64,000 nt of DNA from Streptococcus mitis (lineage in GTDB: Bacteria; Bacillota; Bacilli; Lactobacillales; Streptococcaceae): the NCBI RefSeq assembly GCF_001579045.1, contig NZ_KQ970261.1:504755-568754 (forward strand), written 5' to 3'. The notes under the pieces were generated by a model. The model had not been told where the DNA came from. It did not search any database and saw nothing but the letters and a program-made list of their open reading frames with translations. The translations under genes and the position numbers were made by a program. Below, one piece after another: positions 41,055 to 53,079 of this stretch (the first letter of the stretch is position 1; the number at the start of each line of letters is the position of its first letter).

Positions 41055-41190
41055 AGAGGCTGGGAAAAAAGTCTTTAAAACAAAAAACGCATAATATCAA
41101 GTCAGTACAATGAAAACCTTGGTACTATGCGTTTTATTGTGGGAAGATTTACTTCATTTTCTCCTGAAGTCGAGTTTTTGCCCAATCTCT
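41055..41190. repeat. Small element with terminal and internal inverted repeats
   Basis: About 136 bp between aliC and dexB. The ends AGAGGCTGGGAAAAAAGT and the inverted TTTTTGCCCAATCTCT pair imperfectly. Inside, AAAACGCATAATATCAAG (41084-41101) pairs with CTTGGTACTATGCGTTTT (41118-41135) with two mismatches. It has no open frame. It could be a MITE-type repeat or a strong hairpin ending dexB transcription. Confidence 0.5.
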
Positions 41191-41196
41191 CTCATT

Positions 41197-42816
<1,620 letters not shown>

Positions 42817-42841
42817 TCATTATTTTAATAATCTACAATCT

Positions 42842-42879
42842 ATGATAGCGCTTTTCAGAATTTTGTGCAAGCGTTTGCC
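42842..42879 (-). promoter_or_regulatory. dexB promoter with overlapping cre-like sites
   Basis: Minus strand -35 TTGCAC (42865-42870), 17-base spacer, -10 TATCAT (42842-42847). GGCAAACGCTTGCA (42866-42879) matches 13 of 14 positions of the CcpA cre consensus TGNAANCGNTNNCA and covers the -35. A second, weaker cre-like stretch covers the -10. Confidence 0.6.
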
Positions 42880-42959
42880 TAATCTTTTTGATTTCTTTTT
42901 TGACTCCATAGTTTCCTAACTTCCAATTTTTTATTATAATAGAGGTCAGAGGTAAAAAA

Positions 42960-44444
42960 ATGAAAAAACAAGCTTTTAGTTCTGAACAATATTTGAATCT
43001 ACAGCGCGACCACATTTTGGAGCGCATTAACCAATTTGACGGCAAGCTCTACTTGGAGTTTGGTGGCAAAATGTTAGAAGATTTCCACGCCGCTCGTGTT
43101 CTTCCTGGTTATGAGCCTGACAACAAAATCAAGCTCTTGCAAGAATTAAAAGAGCAAGTCGAGGTTGTGATTGCCATTAACGCTAGCAACATCGAACATT
43201 CCAAAGCACGTGGTGACTTGGGCATTTCTTATGACCAAGAAGTTCTTCGTTTGATTGATAAATTCAATGAATTAGGGATTTTTGTTGGCTCGGTAGTCAT
43301 CACACAGTACGCTGGTCAACCAGCTGCAGATGCTTTCCGCAATCAGTTAGAGAAAAACGGAATTGATTCTTATCTTCATTATCCAATCAAAGGATATCCA
43401 ACAGATATGGATCACATCATTTCTCCAGAAGGCATGGGGAAAAATGACTACATCAAAACTAGTCGCAACTTGATCGTCGTAACCGCTCCTGGACCTGGTT
43501 CTGGAAAATTAGCAACTTGTATGTCCAATATGTACCACGACCAGATCAATGGCATCAAGTCTGGCTACGCTAAATTTGAAACCTTCCCAGTTTGGAATCT
43601 TCCCCTTCATCACCCAGTCAATTTGGCCTACGAGGCTGCTACAGCAGACCTTGATGATGTCAACATGATTGACCCCTTCCATCTCCAAACCTATGGAGAA
43701 ACTACTGTCAACTATAACCGTGATATCGAGATTTTCCCAGTGCTCAAGCGCATGTTAGAACGTATCCTTGGTAAATCTCCATACGCTTCTCCGACAGATA
43801 TGGGTGTCAACATGGTTGGTTTCGCTGTTACAGATGATGAAGCTGCTGTCGAAGCTTCTAAACAAGAAATCATCCGCCGTTACTATCAAACTGTTCTTGA
43901 TTTTAAAGCCGAAAAAGTTGGCGAAGCAGCTGTCAAGAAAATTGAGTTGCTCATGAACGACCTCGGCATCACACCTGCAGACCGTAAGGTTGCTGTCGTT
44001 GCGCGTCAAAAAGCAGAAGAAACTGGCGGACCAGCCCTAGCCCTTGAATTGCCAAGCGGAGAAATTGTCACTGGTAAGAACTCAGAACTCTTTGGTCCTA
44101 CAGCAGCTGCTCTTATCAACGCCATCAAGAAATCAGCTGACATCGCTAAAGAAGTAAAACTAATCGAACCTGAAGTTGTTAAACCAATCCAAGGTCTTAA
44201 AATCGATCATCTCGGTAGCCGCAATCCACGCCTTCATTCAAATGAAATCCTGATTGCACTTGCTATCACAGCTACAGAAAATCCTGATGCTGCTCGTGCT
44301 ATGGAAGAACTTGGCAACCTCAAAGGAAGCGAAGCCCACTCAACCATCATCTTAACCGATGAAGACAAGAATGTCCTTCGTAAACTAGGTATCAACGTAA
44401 CCTTTGATCCTTACTACCAATACGACCGCTTGTATCGTAAATAA
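42960..44444 (+). CDS. DUF1846 protein
   Basis: A 494-residue DUF1846 family protein, the usual length, conserved between dexB and luxS in pneumococcus. It is soluble with no signal peptide. Structures of this family show a Rossmann-like fold, but no enzymatic role is established to my knowledge. TATAAT at 42935-42940 and AGAGGT precede the ATG. It has its own terminator ahead of luxS. Confidence 0.85.
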   Translation: MKKQAFSSEQYLNLQRDHILERINQFDGKLYLEFGGKMLEDFHAARVLPGYEPDNKIKLLQELKEQVEVVIAINASNIEHSKARGDLGISYDQEVLRLIDKFNELGIFVGSVVITQYAGQPAADAFRNQLEKNGIDSYLHYPIKGYPTDMDHIISPEGMGKNDYIKTSRNLIVVTAPGPGSGKLATCMSNMYHDQINGIKSGYAKFETFPVWNLPLHHPVNLAYEAATADLDDVNMIDPFHLQTYGETTVNYNRDIEIFPVLKRMLERILGKSPYASPTDMGVNMVGFAVTDDEAAVEASKQEIIRRYYQTVLDFKAEKVGEAAVKKIELLMNDLGITPADRKVAVVARQKAEETGGPALALELPSGEIVTGKNSELFGPTAAALINAIKKSADIAKEVKLIEPEVVKPIQGLKIDHLGSRNPRLHSNEILIALAITATENPDAARAMEELGNLKGSEAHSTIILTDEDKNVLRKLGINVTFDPYYQYDRLYRK

Positions 44445-44451
44445 AGATTTC

Positions 44452-44478
44452 AACCTCTCCACTCTCGGAGAGGTTTTC
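44452..44478 (+). terminator. Terminator after the DUF1846 gene
   Basis: AACCTCTCC / GGAGAGGTT hairpin followed by TTCTC, about 7 bases after the stop and just upstream of the luxS promoter. Confidence 0.8.
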
Positions 44479-44502
44479 TCTCTGTCTCAGGAGCCAGCTT
44501 TA

Positions 44503-44511
44503 TGTTATAAT
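44503..44511 (+). promoter_or_regulatory. luxS extended -10 promoter
   Basis: TGTTATAAT, an extended -10 with consensus TATAAT at 44506-44511. No strong -35 is seen. GAAAGGA then precedes the luxS ATG. Confidence 0.65.
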
Positions 44512-44538
44512 GAAATTAGAAAACTGAAAGGATTTACC

Positions 44539-45021
44539 ATGTCAAAAGAAGTTATTGTTGAAAGTTTTGAACTTGACCACACCATTGTTAAAGCCCCCTA
44601 TGTTCGCTTGATTGGGGAAGAAACTGGACCAAAGGGAGACATCATCTCCAATTATGATATTCGCTTGGTGCAACCAAACGAAGACTCTATCCCTACCGCT
44701 GGCCTGCACACTATTGAGCACCTCTTAGCCAAACTCATCCGTACCCGCATTGACGGCATGATTGACTGCTCACCATTTGGTTGTCGCACAGGCTTCCACA
44801 TGATTATGTGGGGGCGCCATACCAGCGCCGAGATTGCAGCTGTTATCAAGGATTCGCTCAAGGAAATCGCTGAGACTACTACTTGGGAAGACGTCCCTGG
44901 AACAACCATCGAATCTTGCGGAAACTATAAGGACCACAGCCTCTTCTCTGCTAAAGAATGGGCGAAACTCATCTTGGAACAAGGGATTTCAGATGATGCC
45001 TTTGAGCGTCATGTGATTTAA
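44539..45021 (+). CDS. luxS: S-ribosylhomocysteine lyase
   Basis: A 160-residue metalloenzyme that splits S-ribosylhomocysteine to homocysteine and DPD, the autoinducer-2 precursor. Metal ligands His57, His61 (HTIEH, with Glu60) and Cys127 (ESCGNY), plus Cys82, are all present. I start at the ATG at 44539, where GAAAGGA is 8 bases upstream; the frame is open back to 44404 but that would overlap the previous gene and the promoter. Confidence 0.97.
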   Translation: MSKEVIVESFELDHTIVKAPYVRLIGEETGPKGDIISNYDIRLVQPNEDSIPTAGLHTIEHLLAKLIRTRIDGMIDCSPFGCRTGFHMIMWGRHTSAEIAAVIKDSLKEIAETTTWEDVPGTTIESCGNYKDHSLFSAKEWAKLILEQGISDDAFERHVI

Positions 45022-45027
45022 ATACAA

Positions 45028-45060
45028 AAGGAACCAGTTTTTTTCAGCTGGCTCCTTCTT
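45028..45060 (+). terminator. luxS terminator
   Basis: AAGGAACCAG / CTGGCTCCTT hairpin with one mismatch, followed by CTTTTTATT. Confidence 0.8.
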
Positions 45061-45081
45061 TTTATTCTCAAAATCTTGGCT

Positions 45082-45189
45082 TATACTCAATGAAAATCAA
45101 AAAGCAAACTAGGAAGCTAGCCACAGACAGTACTTGAGTACGGCAAGGCGAAGCTGACGTGGTTTGAATTTGATTTTCGAAGAGTATTA
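45082..45189. repeat. BOX element (boxA-boxC, no boxB)
   Basis: A BOX repeat in the opposite orientation to the one near mutS2. It contains ACGGCAAGGCGAAGCTGACG (close to the conserved boxA core) and the CAAACTAGGAAGCTAGCC boxC end. It runs right up to the clpL stop codon, whose TAA lies in the terminal GTATTAA. Confidence 0.88.
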
Positions 45190-47292
45190 AGCTTTTTCAC
45201 GAATGACTAAAATGCCATCTTCCATATCTGCTTCCAGGTGTTTGGCATCTAGGTGATCCAAATGGAAGTCTGTCACCTTATCACGAATTTCTTGTTCAAC
45301 CACGCGACGGAGAGGACGAACACCCATGACTTCGTCATAACCTTCTTCTGTGATATAATCTTTAGCCGCTTGACTGACTACCAAATCAATGTCTTTCTTA
45401 GCCAAGGTTTGGTTGACTTCGGCCAACATCAAGTCCACAATCTTAGAAAGATCTTCCTTAGTCAAGTGTGAGAACTCGATAACTGCGTTAAAGCGGTTAA
45501 GGAATTCTGGACGGAAGAAGGGTTTCAAACGATCCATCAATTCTGGTTTGTCCGCATCTTCTGTCAAGTTGGCTTCATAGCCAAATCCAGCATTTGAGGT
45601 CGCAATAATGACAGTATTTTTGAAGTTTACTGTGTTTCCTTGACCATCTGTCAAACGACCATCATCTAGAACTTGGAGGAGAAGGGTAATGACTTGAGGA
45701 TCAGCCTTTTCAATTTCATCCAAGAGAATGATAGAGTATGGATTGCGGCGAACGCGTTCTGTCAAGGTATTGTTGTTGTCATCGTAACCAACATAACCTG
45801 CAGTTGTACCAATCAATTTAGATACGGCTGTGCGGTCACTGTATTCAGACATATCCAAACGGATAATGGCTTCCTTGGTTCCAAACATATCTAGCGCCAA
45901 TTGCTTAGCAAGTTCTGTCTTACCAACCCCAGTTGGACCTACAAAGAGGAAGCTACCGATTGGGCGATTACCTTCATCAAAACCAGCACGGTTACGACGG
46001 ATGGCACGGGCTACAGCTTCAACTGCCTTATCTTGACCGATTACCTTATCTTGCAGACGATGAGCCATATCTTTCAAACGTTCGATGTCTGACGCTCCCA
46101 TTTGTGACACTGGAATACCGGTCATTCGTTCTACAGATTCAGCCACATCGTTGATACTTGCAGTTACCTTCATATCTTCTGTATGGTTTTCGATTTTCTT
46201 TTCCAATTCTGCGATGCGTGTTTTATAGTTTAGAGCTGCTTCAAAATCTTCTGACTCAACAGCTTTTTCTTGCTTGTCTTTTTCTACCTCAATTTCACGT
46301 TCAACAGCATGAACATCTGTTACTGGATGCTGAGCTGCCAAGTGAGCTGCCGTTACATCTACAAGGTCGATAGCCTTATCTGGCAAGCTACGTTGAGGAA
46401 TATACTGAACAGAATAATCCACCGCTGCTTTCAAAACTTCGTCTGGCAAGATGACATTGTGGTGTTGCTGATAGAGGTCACGAATTCCTTGAAGAATTTT
46501 ATATGTATCCTCTGCTGAAGGAGCATTGACCTTGACTTCGTTGAAACGACGAGCAAGAGCTGCATTCTTCAAGATGGTGTTACGGTATTCATCTTGAGTC
46601 GTTGCCCCAATCACTGTCAATTCTCCACGAGAGAGAGCTGGCTTAAGAATGTCTGCAAGCCCTTTAGAACCACTGTCTCCACCAGTGCTACCTGCACCGA
46701 GGATTTGGTGAATTTCATCAAAGAAGAGAATAATATTCCCTGCTTCTTTCACTTCATTGACTAGGTTTTGAACGTTTTCTTCAAAACTACCACGGTATTG
46801 AGTACCAGCCTCAAGACCTGAGATATCAATGGAAATAATTTCCTTATTCTTAATAGCAGCTGGAACATCGCCGTTCACAATGGCTTGTGCCAAGCCTTCG
46901 ACAACGGCTGTCTTACCAACACCTGCATCCCCGACCAAAACAGGATTATTCTTGGTACGGCGTGAGAGAATTTCAGACGTTTCTTGAATTTCCTTGTTTC
47001 GTCCGATAACAGGATCCAACTTGCCCTCACGCGCTTCTGCAGTCAAGTTTCGACCTAGTTTAGCAAGGACACCGTCTTGTTTCATACTTGAAGCCTGTTG
47101 TTGCATTTGTCCATCAGTTTCTGCATTTCCTGGAAATTGACCCGTTGCACGATAATGAGCAAATTCCTCAGGTGTGACTTCACGTCCATTAATTAAGTAG
47201 CGACGGTTTTCAGAACTGTATCCTCGCATACCACCCATCAATTGGTTAAATAGATCATCCATGTTGTTAAAATTATTAAAGTTGTTGTTCAT
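45187..47292 (-). CDS. clpL: ClpL ATP-dependent chaperone
   Basis: A 701-residue Clp/Hsp100 ATPase with two AAA+ modules (Walker A GDAGVGKT in the first, GPTGVGKT in the second) and a UVR-like middle coil ([19 protein letters not shown]). There is no ClpP-docking IGF loop that I can see, in keeping with ClpL working as an independent chaperone. The N-terminus is Asn-rich. It confers heat tolerance in streptococci. Two CtsR-like operators upstream explain heat induction. Confidence 0.95.
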   Translation of the reverse strand: MNNNFNNFNNMDDLFNQLMGGMRGYSSENRRYLINGREVTPEEFAHYRATGQFPGNAETDGQMQQQASSMKQDGVLAKLGRNLTAEAREGKLDPVIGRNKEIQETSEILSRRTKNNPVLVGDAGVGKTAVVEGLAQAIVNGDVPAAIKNKEIISIDISGLEAGTQYRGSFEENVQNLVNEVKEAGNIILFFDEIHQILGAGSTGGDSGSKGLADILKPALSRGELTVIGATTQDEYRNTILKNAALARRFNEVKVNAPSAEDTYKILQGIRDLYQQHHNVILPDEVLKAAVDYSVQYIPQRSLPDKAIDLVDVTAAHLAAQHPVTDVHAVEREIEVEKDKQEKAVESEDFEAALNYKTRIAELEKKIENHTEDMKVTASINDVAESVERMTGIPVSQMGASDIERLKDMAHRLQDKVIGQDKAVEAVARAIRRNRAGFDEGNRPIGSFLFVGPTGVGKTELAKQLALDMFGTKEAIIRLDMSEYSDRTAVSKLIGTTAGYVGYDDNNNTLTERVRRNPYSIILLDEIEKADPQVITLLLQVLDDGRLTDGQGNTVNFKNTVIIATSNAGFGYEANLTEDADKPELMDRLKPFFRPEFLNRFNAVIEFSHLTKEDLSKIVDLMLAEVNQTLAKKDIDLVVSQAAKDYITEEGYDEVMGVRPLRRVVEQEIRDKVTDFHLDHLDAKHLEADMEDGILVIREKA

Positions 47293-47334
47293 ATTCTTTA
47301 CCTCGTTTATTGTTAATTATTTGCGTCCTCTGAT

Positions 47335-47351
47335 ATTGACTATCTTTGACC
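47335..47351 (-). promoter_or_regulatory. CtsR box, proximal to clpL
   Basis: Minus strand GGTCAAAGATAGTCAAT matches 16 of 17 positions of the CtsR heptad repeat RGTCAAANANRGTCAAA. It lies about 45 bases upstream of the clpL start. Confidence 0.8.
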
Positions 47352-47534
47352 TTTGTTTTAAAAAATTTAGACTAGCTAAATCGCTACTCTACGTACTATT
47401 TCTGGTTTTTCTTTTTCAAGCAGGAGTAGACTATCTTTACTTCTAAAGATTTCTAGATTAAACATAGACCCTACCTCTTTCTATTTTACTTTAAATAAAT
47501 GTTCTAGTAAGGCTTTCATTTACCTTACGTTCAT

Positions 47535-47584
47535 AATATACTACATTAGTCAGAAAAGGTCAAGGAATTTGACTTTAATTGACC
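47535..47584 (-). promoter_or_regulatory. Distal clpL promoter with second CtsR box
   Basis: Minus strand TTGACC (47558-47563), 17-base spacer, TATATT (47535-47540), giving a leader of about 240 bases. GGTCAATTAAAGTCAAA (47568-47584) just upstream matches 16 of 17 positions of the CtsR consensus. Confidence 0.65.
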
Positions 47585-47599
47585 AATATTTTTTAAACA

Positions 47600-47626
47600 G
47601 CAAAAACACCCTGAAACATCAGGGTG
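47600..47626 (-). terminator. mraY terminator
   Basis: CACCCTGA / TCAGGGTG hairpin followed by TTTTTG on the minus strand, soon after the mraY stop. It closes the rsmH-ftsL-pbp2x-mraY operon before clpL. Confidence 0.85.
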
Positions 47627-47632
47627 CCATTC

Positions 47633-48613
47633 TTACATCAAATATAAAATTGCTAGTGTCAAGAGACTTGCTAGAAGTCCCACTCCCCAAAAGAAGAAGT
47701 CAACCTTCCACTCACTCCAAGGATTTCCTTTACCAGACAGTCCTCCAAGCTCAAAATGATGATGCACAGGCGTCATACGGAAAATACGTTTACCACCTGT
47801 CAGTTTAAAATAACTGACTTGCATCATGACCGAAGTTGTTTCAAAGACATAAACAATTCCGATAATCAAGAGAGTCCATTCTTGGTGGAGGGCCATAGAG
47901 ATAGCTGCCAACATTCCACCTAGGGCCAAACTTCCCACATCCCCCATAAAGACTTTAGCAGGCTTATGGTTAAAGACGAAGAAACCAAGCAAACCACCAA
48001 TCATGGCAAGAATCACTAGAAGGATATCCATCTGACCTTGCACATAGGCAATAACTCCATAGGCAGACAAGCTAATCACAACGGAAATACTAGCTAGACC
48101 GTCAATACCATCTGTCAAGTTGACTGCGTTTGAAAAACCAACTAGCCAGAAAAGAGCGAAGATAATATAGAAAATCCCTAAATGCACTTGGTAGCCAAAG
48201 ACAGAGAGCATATCGCCCCCACGCTCATAAAAAAGGTAGAAAATGACGCCACCTAGCAGCTGAAGAGCCAATTTCTGTTTGGGGTTTAGCCCCTCATTGA
48301 TCTTTCGGAAGACCTTGAGAAAGTCATCTAAAAAACCAACCAAGCCATACAAGACCAAAATAAACAAAATCATACCAACATTATTGGTCAATTGTTTCGA
48401 AAAAAGAGCGACGAGGAAACTCACCACAACTGCAGCAATGAGGAAAACAAGTCCCCCCATTGTAGGAGTCCCAGCTTTTGCCTGGTGCTGTTTAACATCC
48501 TCATGCATCTGCTGGCCTGTAATTTGCGCCTTTCTATAAAATTGGATAAAGGCCGGAATTCCTACTAAAGTTAGTAAAAATGTCACAATTCCAGCACTAA
48601 TAGAAATAAACAT
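47633..48613 (-). CDS. mraY: Phospho-MurNAc-pentapeptide transferase
   Basis: A 326-residue polytopic membrane enzyme that makes lipid I from UDP-MurNAc-pentapeptide and undecaprenyl phosphate. Catalytic motifs: [29 protein letters not shown] and the HHHFE loop near the end. It is 1 bp after pbp2x. Confidence 0.97.
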   Translation of the reverse strand: MFISISAGIVTFLLTLVGIPAFIQFYRKAQITGQQMHEDVKQHQAKAGTPTMGGLVFLIAAVVVSFLVALFSKQLTNNVGMILFILVLYGLVGFLDDFLKVFRKINEGLNPKQKLALQLLGGVIFYLFYERGGDMLSVFGYQVHLGIFYIIFALFWLVGFSNAVNLTDGIDGLASISVVISLSAYGVIAYVQGQMDILLVILAMIGGLLGFFVFNHKPAKVFMGDVGSLALGGMLAAISMALHQEWTLLIIGIVYVFETTSVMMQVSYFKLTGGKRIFRMTPVHHHFELGGLSGKGNPWSEWKVDFFFWGVGLLASLLTLAILYLM

Positions 48614-48614
48614 A

Positions 48615-50867
48615 TTAGTCTCCTAAAGTTAATTTAATTTTTTTAATGTTTTTGATAGCTGTATTGGTCCGAACATCTTGCTTCTGAACAACGGAACCTG
48701 AACCTTCAAATTCCAGTTCAATATCCAACCATTTAGCAAAGGCCTCAGCAGTCTCTTTTTTCCAGCCATACATGTCTGGAATTTCTTCTACCTTATCCGA
48801 TAAAAGGAGAACTTGTTGGTTTGGTGCAAGATTGGTCCCTTCTTCTACAGAAGTCTCTTTAATCTTTGTTCCAGTACCTACAACGATTGGTTGCACAATA
48901 TTTCGGCGTAAGGCTTCCGCCAACTCACCAGGTGAAATATCCTTGATGCTAGGCATTGCATAAGAAGATTCTGTCGTAACTTTATCTAAATTTTTGGCTG
49001 GAGATTGAAGATTGAGAGATTCTTTCATAGCTGAAGCCCGCTCCAAGATTGGGGTGGCAAATTCTCCCAACTGGATACCTGAATAATGCTCAGGCTGTTG
49101 AACCGTTACATACAAGATAAAATCAGGATTTTCAGCAGGATTCATAGTCACAGCTGAGAAAATATAATTGGTAGAACCAACCAAGTATCCTCCATTTTTC
49201 TCATCAGCGATTTGAGCCGTACCGGATTTAACTGCTACATTTTGTCCAGGAACTGTTATAATTGGCTTTCCTGTGTAGTGATTATACATAGTTCCATATA
49301 GAGGGTCCGTCCCAACTAAGATCATGTGATTTCGAGTTGTGCTTGCTACCTCTTTGGAAACAGGATTTCCTACTATTTCTTTTTGTGACTTACGTACAGA
49401 CTGATTGTTAGTATCATAAATAGCACTTATAAATTTTGGCTCCAGCATAACTCCATCATTAGCAATAGCTGTAAAGGCACGAAGCATTTGTGTTTGTGTC
49501 ACTGAAATTCCTTGCCCAAATGAGCTTTGAGCAATACTAACAATATTATCAGCTGGAAGTTGACCAGCGTATTCATCTGTCAAGCCAAAGCGAGTTGGAA
49601 CCCCAAATTTAAAGCGTTTTAGATAATCCAACCAAGTAGCATCTCCCATTTTTTGTTCAAGTAGACTCATTCCAACATTACTGGAGTGAGCGAAACCTTG
49701 TAAGAAAGTCATCATCCCACCAGTAGTCAAACCCTCATTAACATCCCAATCTCGAGTCGTCGCATCCGCCATTTTGAATTCACTGCTATTGAAGTATTCT
49801 CCACTTGGGAAGGTATTATTATCAATAGAAGAAGCTAACGTCATAACCTTCATGGCTGATCCTGGTTCATAGTTACTTTGATAAAGAATATCACGCCAAA
49901 CAAAGTCCTCAGTGATTCCTTCTTTAGTATCTGCATTAAAGGTAGGTCGTTGGGTGGTAGCGAGGATTTCACCGGTCTTTGCACTGACCAAGGTCGCGGT
50001 CATATACTTACCTTTTAGTTTTTCTTGGAAGGCATCCATTTGACTTTCCATAAAGGACTGCAAAGGACTAGATAGGGTCGTATAGACGTCTTTCCCGTTT
50101 ACGGTCTGTTGGGTGACTTGTTCTGTACCAGGAACAATATTACCTAGACGGTCTTTTTCGTATGTAATAATACCATCTGTCCCAGCAAGAATGGTATTTA
50201 AAGAACTCTCCAAACCAGAAGTCCCTAACAAACTCTTACTACCATCCTCATTTTCATGAAGTTGGGCTAAGCCAATAAAGCTAGAAGCAAATTGTCCGTT
50301 TGGGTAACTACGATTGGGACTGGTTGTGAAATCAATCCCCTTGACCTCTGCAGTTTCCAATTCTTTTTTGATAGACATCATATTGGCATAGGTAATCCCA
50401 TTGCCCTTCGAACCAAAGGAAACTTGAGTCAGATTCGGTTGAGACAATTGTTCTTTAACATAAGCCTCGTCCATATCCAAATACTTATGGAAGACCTCTG
50501 CTACCTTATTAAACTGAGCATCTTCTACATAAAGAATTTTACCCGTTGCTGATTTGTATTTTTTATCAATAACAGCATAGACATTATAGGAGGTTGCGTC
50601 CTCAGCAATCGGGACTCCATTTCGGTCATAAATAGTCCCACGTTTGGCAGGGACTGTACGGGTTATTTGGTGAACCTTCTTAGCCTCTTTTACTAGATCC
50701 GTTCCAAATTTACTACCACTTCCGATAATAACAGCAAAATTGACCAAAAAGACAGCGAAAAGTACGACAGCTAACAAGCTGATGTACTTCCCCACTATTT
50801 TACGGTTTTCTGCTGGAGATTTACGGTTTCTAATCGCAAATCGGGTTATTCTTTTTGTCCACTTCAT
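48615..50867 (-). CDS. pbp2x: Penicillin-binding protein 2X, mosaic-type
   Basis: A 750-residue class B PBP: membrane anchor at about 27-50, dimerisation domain, transpeptidase with SAMK (337-340), SSN (395-397), KSGT (547-550), and two C-terminal PASTA domains. It makes septal peptidoglycan. Compared with the R6 sequence as I remember it, it carries T338A, M343T, I371T, R384G, S389L, N514H and L546V, a set known from beta-lactam-resistant mosaic alleles. Gln552 and Thr550 are unchanged. It lies in the rsmH-ftsL-pbp2x-mraY operon. Confidence 0.95.
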   Translation of the reverse strand: MKWTKRITRFAIRNRKSPAENRKIVGKYISLLAVVLFAVFLVNFAVIIGSGSKFGTDLVKEAKKVHQITRTVPAKRGTIYDRNGVPIAEDATSYNVYAVIDKKYKSATGKILYVEDAQFNKVAEVFHKYLDMDEAYVKEQLSQPNLTQVSFGSKGNGITYANMMSIKKELETAEVKGIDFTTSPNRSYPNGQFASSFIGLAQLHENEDGSKSLLGTSGLESSLNTILAGTDGIITYEKDRLGNIVPGTEQVTQQTVNGKDVYTTLSSPLQSFMESQMDAFQEKLKGKYMTATLVSAKTGEILATTQRPTFNADTKEGITEDFVWRDILYQSNYEPGSAMKVMTLASSIDNNTFPSGEYFNSSEFKMADATTRDWDVNEGLTTGGMMTFLQGFAHSSNVGMSLLEQKMGDATWLDYLKRFKFGVPTRFGLTDEYAGQLPADNIVSIAQSSFGQGISVTQTQMLRAFTAIANDGVMLEPKFISAIYDTNNQSVRKSQKEIVGNPVSKEVASTTRNHMILVGTDPLYGTMYNHYTGKPIITVPGQNVAVKSGTAQIADEKNGGYLVGSTNYIFSAVTMNPAENPDFILYVTVQQPEHYSGIQLGEFATPILERASAMKESLNLQSPAKNLDKVTTESSYAMPSIKDISPGELAEALRRNIVQPIVVGTGTKIKETSVEEGTNLAPNQQVLLLSDKVEEIPDMYGWKKETAEAFAKWLDIELEFEGSGSVVQKQDVRTNTAIKNIKKIKLTLGD

Positions 50868-50870
50868 ATC

Positions 50871-51188
50871 TTACTCCGCTATTCGAATATTTTCATTGTT
50901 TAATTGCAAATCGTGTGAATTGGCAATTTCTTTCAAACGTTCTGCACGTAATAGTTCATTGACCTCTTGCTTGGCATCGTCCAATTCGGTCTTCTTTTCC
51001 TCTATCTGCGCATTGATTTTTGTCAAATCATTCTGTACTTGCAAAAGCTTGGTCTGCATAAAAATAATACTAATTGCTACAATAAGAGTGGTTACAGCAA
51101 TGGAAAAGTAAAAAGCTTTTTCCACACGCGAAAACCGTTTAAGTTGCATCTGTAGTATTTGACCTGTTTTTTCCATTCTTTCTGCCAT
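50871..51188 (-). CDS. ftsL: FtsL division protein
   Basis: A 105-residue bitopic protein: short basic inside part, one membrane segment at about 27-45 (AFYFSIAVTTLIVAISIIF), then an outside leucine-zipper-like coiled coil. It joins FtsB/DivIC and DivIB in the divisome. It lies 3 bp before pbp2x and 11 bp after rsmH. Confidence 0.93.
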   Translation of the reverse strand: MAERMEKTGQILQMQLKRFSRVEKAFYFSIAVTTLIVAISIIFMQTKLLQVQNDLTKINAQIEEKKTELDDAKQEVNELLRAERLKEIANSHDLQLNNENIRIAE

Positions 51189-51199
51189 CTTTTTTCCTC

Positions 51200-52150
51200 T
51201 TACTTGTGAATTTTTCTGGCCACGCGCAACTTGGCTGAGTGCGAGCGGTTATTGGCTTCTAATTCTTCTGCACTTGGCAAGATTGGCTTACGGGATACCA
51301 ATTCCATCTTGGGCTTGAGATCATCCGGGATGAAAGGTAAGCCTTTTGGAACTTCAACTGTTGAAGCTTCCTTGAACAATTGCTTGGTCAAGCGGTCTTC
51401 TAAGGAATGAAAGGTAATCACTGAAATTCTACCATCTAGAGCCAACATCTCCATAGCCTGCTGGATAGATTCATCTGCTGCTCCCAGTTCATCATTGACT
51501 TCAATTCGAATAGCTTGGAAAATCTGCTTAGCAGGATGACCCTTCTTCTTGAGTTCCTTGGCAGGCTTAGCAGACTTGATAATCTCTGCCAACTCAGTTG
51601 TTGTCTCAATTGGCTTCACTTCACGTGCTTGTTCAATCTTACGCGCGATCTGTTTAGAGAATTTATCCTCGCCATACTTGAAGAAAATACGAACCAAGTC
51701 ATGATAGTCATAGTGGTTCACCACCTCATAGGCTGTCAGACTAGCTTCCTGATTCATCCGCATATCCAGTGGCGCATCCTTTTTATAAGAAAAACCACGC
51801 TCACGCTGGTCCAGCTGAGGACTAGACACTCCCAAGTCATAACAAATTCCATCAATTTTCTGAACACCAGCTTCGCGCAAACGTGCCTGTAAATGACGGA
51901 AGTTATCCTTGATAAAAGTCACCATTCCCTTTTCAATGTAAGGAGCCAAGCGTTTTTGCGCGTTGTCAATGGCATTCTGGTCCTGGTCAAAGGCATAGAG
52001 ATGGCCTTTTTCACTTAATTTACTTAATAAATATTCGCTATGTCCTGCTCCGCCCAAAGTCGCATCAACGTAGATACCGTCAGGCTTTACGTCGAGCATA
52101 TCAATCGTTTCGTGGAGTAAGACCGTTACATGATGAAATTCTTTTGTCAT
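51200..52150 (-). CDS. rsmH: 16S rRNA m4C1402 methyltransferase
   Basis: A 316-residue SAM enzyme (MraW) that N4-methylates C1402 of 16S rRNA. Motifs: [14 protein letters not shown] (SAM), [10 protein letters not shown] and RGFSY. It starts the division/cell-wall operon. An unusual perfect inverted repeat lies just upstream. Confidence 0.96.
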   Translation of the reverse strand: MTKEFHHVTVLLHETIDMLDVKPDGIYVDATLGGAGHSEYLLSKLSEKGHLYAFDQDQNAIDNAQKRLAPYIEKGMVTFIKDNFRHLQARLREAGVQKIDGICYDLGVSSPQLDQRERGFSYKKDAPLDMRMNQEASLTAYEVVNHYDYHDLVRIFFKYGEDKFSKQIARKIEQAREVKPIETTTELAEIIKSAKPAKELKKKGHPAKQIFQAIRIEVNDELGAADESIQQAMEMLALDGRISVITFHSLEDRLTKQLFKEASTVEVPKGLPFIPDDLKPKMELVSRKPILPSAEELEANNRSHSAKLRVARKIHK

Positions 52151-52172
52151 ATCTTATCTATTTTACCACAAA

Positions 52173-52196
52173 TCTGACTAGCTTGCACTAGTCAGA
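52173..52196 (-). promoter_or_regulatory. Inverted repeat upstream of the rsmH operon
   Basis: TCTGACTAG (52173-52181) and CTAGTCAGA (52188-52196) form a perfect 9-bp dyad with a 6-base loop. A minus-strand TGGTAAAAT (-10-like) follows directly toward rsmH, so the dyad occupies the -35 region. No good -35 is seen. It could be an operator or the stem of a leaderless hairpin. Confidence 0.45.
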
Positions 52197-52235
52197 CAAA
52201 TAGGCCAAAAACAAGTAAGATTTCTTTAAGAAATA

Positions 52236-52276
52236 TGTCAAATATGCTTGACACTTTATGTTTAAAAGACTATAAT
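52236..52276 (+). promoter_or_regulatory. Consensus promoter and operator of the XRE/DUF3278 operon
   Basis: TTGACA (52248-52253), 17-base spacer, TATAAT (52271-52276): a perfect consensus promoter. TGTCAA (52236-52241), 6 bases, then the -35 TTGACA itself form a perfect inverted repeat, so a repressor there would block the -35. Confidence 0.75.
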
Positions 52277-52316
52277 ATAATCAAATATATACGACATAAA
52301 TCAGAAAGGAGAACAG

Positions 52317-52511
52317 ATGAATCGTGTGAAAGAATTTCGCAAGGAACTAGGTATTTCCCAGCTCGAACTAGCCAAGGATATCGGTGTCTCGAGACAAACC
52401 ATCAATATGATTGAGAACGACAAGTACAACCCAACTCTGGAACTCTGTCTCAATCTCGCCCGTAGCCTCCAAACTGACCTCAACAGTCTCTTTTGGGAGG
52501 AAGATTTTTAA
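52317..52511 (+). CDS. XRE-type regulator
   Basis: A 64-residue Cro/C1 helix-turn-helix protein, almost only the HTH (KELGISQLELAKDIGVSRQTINMIEN). Perfect AAAGGAG upstream. It leads an operon of DUF3278 membrane proteins, a pairing also present in pneumococcus, and probably represses its own promoter through the dyad over the -35. Confidence 0.92.
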   Translation: MNRVKEFRKELGISQLELAKDIGVSRQTINMIENDKYNPTLELCLNLARSLQTDLNSLFWEEDF

Positions 52512-52526
52512 AAAAGGAGCCAACTC

Positions 52527-53069
52527 ATGAAAAAAGAAACCTTCACTGAAAAACTGATCAAACGCACATACGGTATTTCTGGTCCCCTTGACGAATACAA
52601 ACGGCGTGAGGCCGATAGTATTGGGAACCAAGTCTTTATCGTCCTCTTTTATCTGATGATTTTCGGAAATCTTATTCCACTCCTTCTGGCCTATAAATAC
52701 CCTCAAGAAGTGGCTCTAATCTATCCTCCTCTGATTTTAGTGATTGCCCTCATCGCTGCTGGCTATGTCACCTACCAAATGAAGAAAACAGGGATTACAG
52801 CTATTGATCCAGATATGCTGAGTGAGAAAGAAAGTAAGCAACTTCGCTACCCAGGTCTGAAAGCAGGTTTGTTCTTTGGTCTATGGATATTTTTTATAAC
52901 TCCTCTTCTCGATATACTCATAGGTGAAGGTCAGGACTATTTTCAGTCTCTTCTCACTATAAGAAATGGTGTATCAAGCATTCTCGGTTCTATCTTCTTC
53001 GGAGCGAGCATACAGTTCCTCATCTCCCGTCGCATTGCAAAAACTAAGAAAAATCAAGATGAGGATTAG
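52527..53069 (+). CDS. DUF3278 membrane protein
   Basis: A 180-residue membrane protein with about four hydrophobic segments in two pairs and a charged inside linker. The N-terminus (KRTYGISGPLDEYKR) is typical of DUF3278 proteins found next to small XRE regulators. Function not established. Its C-terminal half is repeated in the next gene. Confidence 0.8.
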   Translation: MKKETFTEKLIKRTYGISGPLDEYKRREADSIGNQVFIVLFYLMIFGNLIPLLLAYKYPQEVALIYPPLILVIALIAAGYVTYQMKKTGITAIDPDMLSEKESKQLRYPGLKAGLFFGLWIFFITPLLDILIGEGQDYFQSLLTIRNGVSSILGSIFFGASIQFLISRRIAKTKKNQDED

Positions 53070-53079
53070 GAGGAAATTC

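Noticed and set aside
44404-44538. Longer N-terminus for luxS
   Set aside because: It would overlap the previous gene, a terminator and the luxS promoter; the 160-residue form matches the family exactly.
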